Of a stretch of DNA of 7,776 nt, positions 6,336-7,776 are shown piece by piece. Within the stretch, counting starts at the first letter, position 1. The number at the start of each line of letters is the position of its first letter. The position numbers were made by a program, and so were the translations under genes. The notes beneath the pieces are model-generated. The model saw only the letters and a program-made list of their open reading frames with translations, was not told the DNA's origin and did not search any database. The stretch comes from Flavobacterium sp. (GTDB taxonomy: Bacteria; Bacteroidota; Bacteroidia; Flavobacteriales; Flavobacteriaceae), in contig JAIXTU010000047.1 in assembly GCA_027483785.1 (NCBI GenBank), positions 1 through 7,776 of the forward strand, read 5' to 3'.

Positions 6336-7057
6336 TTTTATTTAGCTCAATGGTAACAAAAATGTTGCCCGATGATTACATTGGTTTTACGTTTTTCGTA
6401 GGTTGTATGGCTATGATGGCCGCATCTGCGTTCTTTTTCCTCTCACTAAGTCAGTTTGACAAAAAGTGGAGAACTTCAGTACTGGTTTCCGGACTTATCA
6501 CATTCATTGCTGCGGTACACTACTATTACATGCGCGACTATTGGGGAGCTTTCCAAGAATCGCCTACGTTTTTCCGTTACGTTGACTGGGTGCTTACTGT
6601 GCCGTTGATGTGTTTAGAATTTTATCTAATCCTTAAAGTAGCAGGTGCAAAAACAAACTTATTGTGGAAAATGGTTTTCTGGTCGGTAGTAATGTTAGTT
6701 ACTGGATATTTCGGAGAAACTATTTTTGCTGACCAAGCTGCGCTTTGGGGTGCTATCTCAGGAGCTGCTTACTTCGTAATTGTTTACGAAATATGGCTCG
6801 GAAGCGCTGCTAAGCTAGCACAAGCTGCGGGCGGCGATGTACTTAAAACACACAAAATCCTATGCTGGTTCGTACTTGTAGGCTGGGCAATCTATCCGTT
6901 AGGTTACATGTTAGGAACCGAAGGCTGGTATACGTCAATTCTAGGTAGCGGAAGCGTAGATGTTGCTTACAACATTGCCGATGCCATCAACAAAATCGGA
7001 TTTGGTTTGGTAATTTATAGCTTAGCTGTAAAATCAACCGGAACAGCAAATTCGTAA
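6326..7057 (+). CDS. Proteorhodopsin, light-driven proton pump, predicted green-absorbing
   Basis: This 243-residue seven-helix membrane protein binds retinal and should pump protons out of the cell in light. Helix C holds the pump signature RYVDWVLTVPLMCLEF: Asp87 (proton acceptor), Thr91 and Glu98 (proton donor), matching Asp97, Thr101 and Glu108 of the SAR86 proteorhodopsin. His65 pairs with the acceptor as in other proteorhodopsins. In helix G, Asp219 is the second counterion residue and Lys223 (DAINKIGFG) forms the retinal Schiff base. The spectral tuning site is Met95, typical of green-absorbing flavobacterial forms. The motif excludes the NDQ sodium-pump and NTQ chloride-pump classes. 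Gly142 in WGAISGAAY aligns with bacteriorhodopsin Trp138, the place where a glycine opens a carotenoid-antenna site in xanthorhodopsin. The start at 6326 gives a short N-terminus before helix A. It diverges from blh and ends at its own terminator. Confidence 0.97.
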   Translation: MNAILFSSMVTKMLPDDYIGFTFFVGCMAMMAASAFFFLSLSQFDKKWRTSVLVSGLITFIAAVHYYYMRDYWGAFQESPTFFRYVDWVLTVPLMCLEFYLILKVAGAKTNLLWKMVFWSVVMLVTGYFGETIFADQAALWGAISGAAYFVIVYEIWLGSAAKLAQAAGGDVLKTHKILCWFVLVGWAIYPLGYMLGTEGWYTSILGSGSVDVAYNIADAINKIGFGLVIYSLAVKSTGTANS

Positions 7058-7075
7058 ATAAATTTCTTCCTAAAG

Positions 7076-7107
7076 AAAGCCGACTTTTAAACGAGTCGGC
7101 TTTTTTT
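7076..7107 (+). terminator. Rho-independent terminator after the rhodopsin gene
   Basis: AAAGCCGACT (7076-7085) pairs with AGTCGGCTTT (7094-7103) over 10 bp with an 8-base loop, followed by seven T residues (7101-7107). The rhodopsin gene is thus a single-gene transcript. The sequence closely resembles the secG terminator, with a compensated base-pair change in the stem. Confidence 0.93.
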
Positions 7108-7149
7108 ATGCCCTAAAATGAAGCACAGATTTAAGAATAGTTTTCTTTT

Positions 7150-7296
7150 TTGGGCGTTCCGGCGGCAGGTATCGTAAAGCTAGCGCCAAACAGCAATCCG
7201 CACGGACGCCGTCGCGTTTTCCGCTGTATCTTTTGTGGCCATCCTAACGAAAACGCACCCGAGCCACAAAAGGATGTCGCTCCAACCGCTAACGCA
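7150..7296. repeat. Structured repeat-like intergenic element
   Basis: This stretch of about 147 bases looks like a dispersed intergenic element that I recall from many Flavobacteriia genomes. Such elements begin TTTGGGCGTT, contain CCGCTGTATCTTTTGTGG and its partner CACAAAAGGATG, and end near CTAACGC. Here CTTTTGTGGC (7230-7239) pairs perfectly with GCCACAAAAG (7263-7272) around a 23-base loop. GGCGTTCCG (7153-7161) pairs with CGGACGCC (7203-7210) with one bulged T. As an alternative, GCGTT (7154-7158) can pair with AACGC (7291-7295) to close the whole element. Open frames of 60-65 codons on both strands are by-products. Its function and any formal family name are unknown to me. Confidence 0.6.
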
Positions 7297-7317
7297 AAAA
7301 TCGTAACCAACAAAAAA

Positions 7318-7439
7318 AGTATTAAGATTGGAGTATTAAGACTTTGATGAGTTTGCTACTTAACGTGTCGATTTTTTAGAAACTAGAAGCTAGAAGTTAG
7401 AAGCTAGACAGATGAATTCACCACATAACGTGTCAATTT
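7318..7439. repeat. Tandem duplication, copy 1 (122 bp)
   Basis: The copy begins AGTATTAAGATTGG, contains GACTTTGATGAGTTTGCTAC, an AACGTGTC box (7342-7349), a T tract, a heptanucleotide tract (7377-7408) and GACAGATGAATTCACCAC, and ends with a second AACGTGTC box (7427-7434). It is nearly identical to the adjacent copy 2; the differences are the number of short repeat units, the T-tract length and a few bases. No reading frame runs through it. Confidence 0.9.
7377..7408. repeat. Heptanucleotide tract TAGAAGC, four units plus TAGA (copy 1)
   Basis: Four 7-base units occur in series, TAGAAAC, TAGAAGC, TAGAAGT, TAGAAGC, followed by a partial TAGA. Seven-base simple repeats are common in flavobacterial intergenic DNA and change length by replication slippage. 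Confidence 0.9.
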
Positions 7440-7557
7440 AGTATTAAGATTGGAGTATTAAGTATTAAGACTTTGATGAGTTTGCTACTTAACGTGTCGA
7501 TTTTTTTAGAAGCTAGAAGTTAGAAGCTAGACAGATGAATTCACCACTTAACGTGTC
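7440..7557. repeat. Tandem duplication, copy 2 (118 bp)
   Basis: This is the second copy of the unit at 7318-7439. It gains one extra TATTAAG heptamer near 7460 (AGTATTAAGTATTAAGAC) and has one fewer TAGAAGC-type unit. Its AACGTGTC boxes are at 7491-7498 and 7550-7557. The copies meet with no spacer, so it arose by direct tandem duplication followed by slippage at the short repeats. Confidence 0.9.
7507..7531. repeat. Heptanucleotide tract TAGAAGC, three units plus TAGA (copy 2)
   Basis: The units TAGAAGC, TAGAAGT and TAGAAGC are followed by TAGA. There is one unit fewer than in the matching tract of copy 1, direct evidence that the tract length varies. Confidence 0.9.
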
Positions 7558-7561
7558 GTCT

Positions 7562-7610
7562 ATCTGCCCGAACCCCGAATCGTCGGTGCCTGAGCCTGTC
7601 GAAGGCAGAT
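7562..7610. repeat. Palindromic repeat with GCCTGAGCCTGTCGAAGGC core
   Basis: The core at 7587-7607 is of the type whose reverse complement reads GCCTTCGACAGGCTCAGGC, a short intergenic repeat known from many bacterial groups. TGCC (7587-7590) can pair with GGCA (7604-7607). Alternatively ATCTGCC (7562-7568) pairs perfectly over 7 bp with GGCAGAT (7604-7610) and encloses the core. CCGA and TCGG inside can form a further small stem. Its role, if any, is unknown. Confidence 0.6.
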
Positions 7611-7776
7611 GTCATTTTTGGATAACCACACGCTCTGTGTTTTCCTCAACGGTATAGAATTCGACAAAATTCTGTGCGTTTCGGTGTTTTCCGTGCGCTT
7701 ACATTCCGAAAACAGCAGAAGCCATTTTTGTAAAACAAGATAGCCATTGTGTCCTTCGTGAAAAACTTTGTGAAAC
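7611..7776. other. Non-coding, degenerate repeat-like sequence to the window edge
   Basis: I see no gene here. The stretch contains CTCTGTGTTTTCCTC and, at the edge, GTGTCCTTCGTGAAAAAC followed by TTTGTGAAAC, wording that recurs in flavobacterial intergenic DNA. A 6-bp inverted repeat, AGAATT (7656-7661) and AATTCT (7668-7673), lies in the middle. One minus-strand frame stays open from the edge to 7560, but its translation looks like translated repeats and not protein. Confidence 0.5.

Noticed and set aside
7131..7347. Small open frames of 60-65 codons on both strands after the rhodopsin terminator
   Set aside because: They lie over the structured repeat element; their open state follows from the repeat sequence and not from coding.
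7318..7557. CRISPR array
   Set aside because: There are only two copies of a long unit placed edge to edge, with heptamer tracts inside and no unique spacers of even length.
7560..7775. Minus-strand frame open for about 71 codons, running in from the right edge
   Set aside because: The translation contains pieces such as LRQAQAP that come from the palindromic repeat and from TTCGTG-type repeats; there is no start codon in view and no domain.

Overview
The window reads as chromosomal DNA of a marine or freshwater member of the Flavobacteriia (Bacteroidota). Four things point there. The gene order is miaB, a receiver-less sigma-54 activator, lptE, a TPR protein, secG, groES, groEL. Start codons are preceded by A-rich sequence and not by Shine-Dalgarno sites. 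One promoter matches the Bacteroidota TTG-N19-TAnnTTTG pattern. A mosaic of intergenic repeats of the kind common in flavobacterial genomes fills the right end. Species cannot be assigned from the sequence alone.

Layout: 1-3087 is a tightly packed plus-strand operon (gaps of 1 to 10 bases): the 3' end of miaB (tRNA modification), a sigma-54-dependent AAA+ activator, the lipoprotein gene lptE (LPS export), an unrecognised TPR-type protein, and secG (protein translocation). It ends at an intrinsic terminator at 3111-3143. The groES-groEL chaperonin operon (3330-5258) follows, with its own leader. That leader carries a sigma-54-like -24/-12 element and an inverted repeat, and the operon has its own terminator at 5279-5309.

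From 5337 to 7057 lies a compact phototrophy module. On the minus strand is blh, which cleaves beta-carotene to retinal. Diverging from it is a proteorhodopsin gene whose product has the residues of a proton pump (Asp87, Thr91, Glu98, Lys223). Methionine at the tuning position predicts green absorption. Gly142 in helix E matches the site that opens a carotenoid-antenna fenestration in xanthorhodopsin. The 107-base region between the two genes holds a perfect 13-bp inverted repeat that brackets the likely -7 element of the rhodopsin gene and overlaps that of blh. This is the most interesting regulatory signal here. Together, one gene makes the chromophore and the other is the light-driven pump.

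The last 670 bases (7108-7776) contain no credible gene. They hold a structured repeat-like element of about 147 bp, a tandem duplication of about 120 bp built partly from heptanucleotide repeats, a small hairpin containing the GCCTGAGCCTGTCGAAGGC-type repeat, and degenerate repeat-like sequence running off the edge. I see no clear new defence, mobile or biosynthetic system. The points worth following are the shared rhodopsin/blh operator, the possible antenna site, the sigma-54-like chaperonin promoter near a sigma-54 activator gene, a family of related terminators, and the repeat island.
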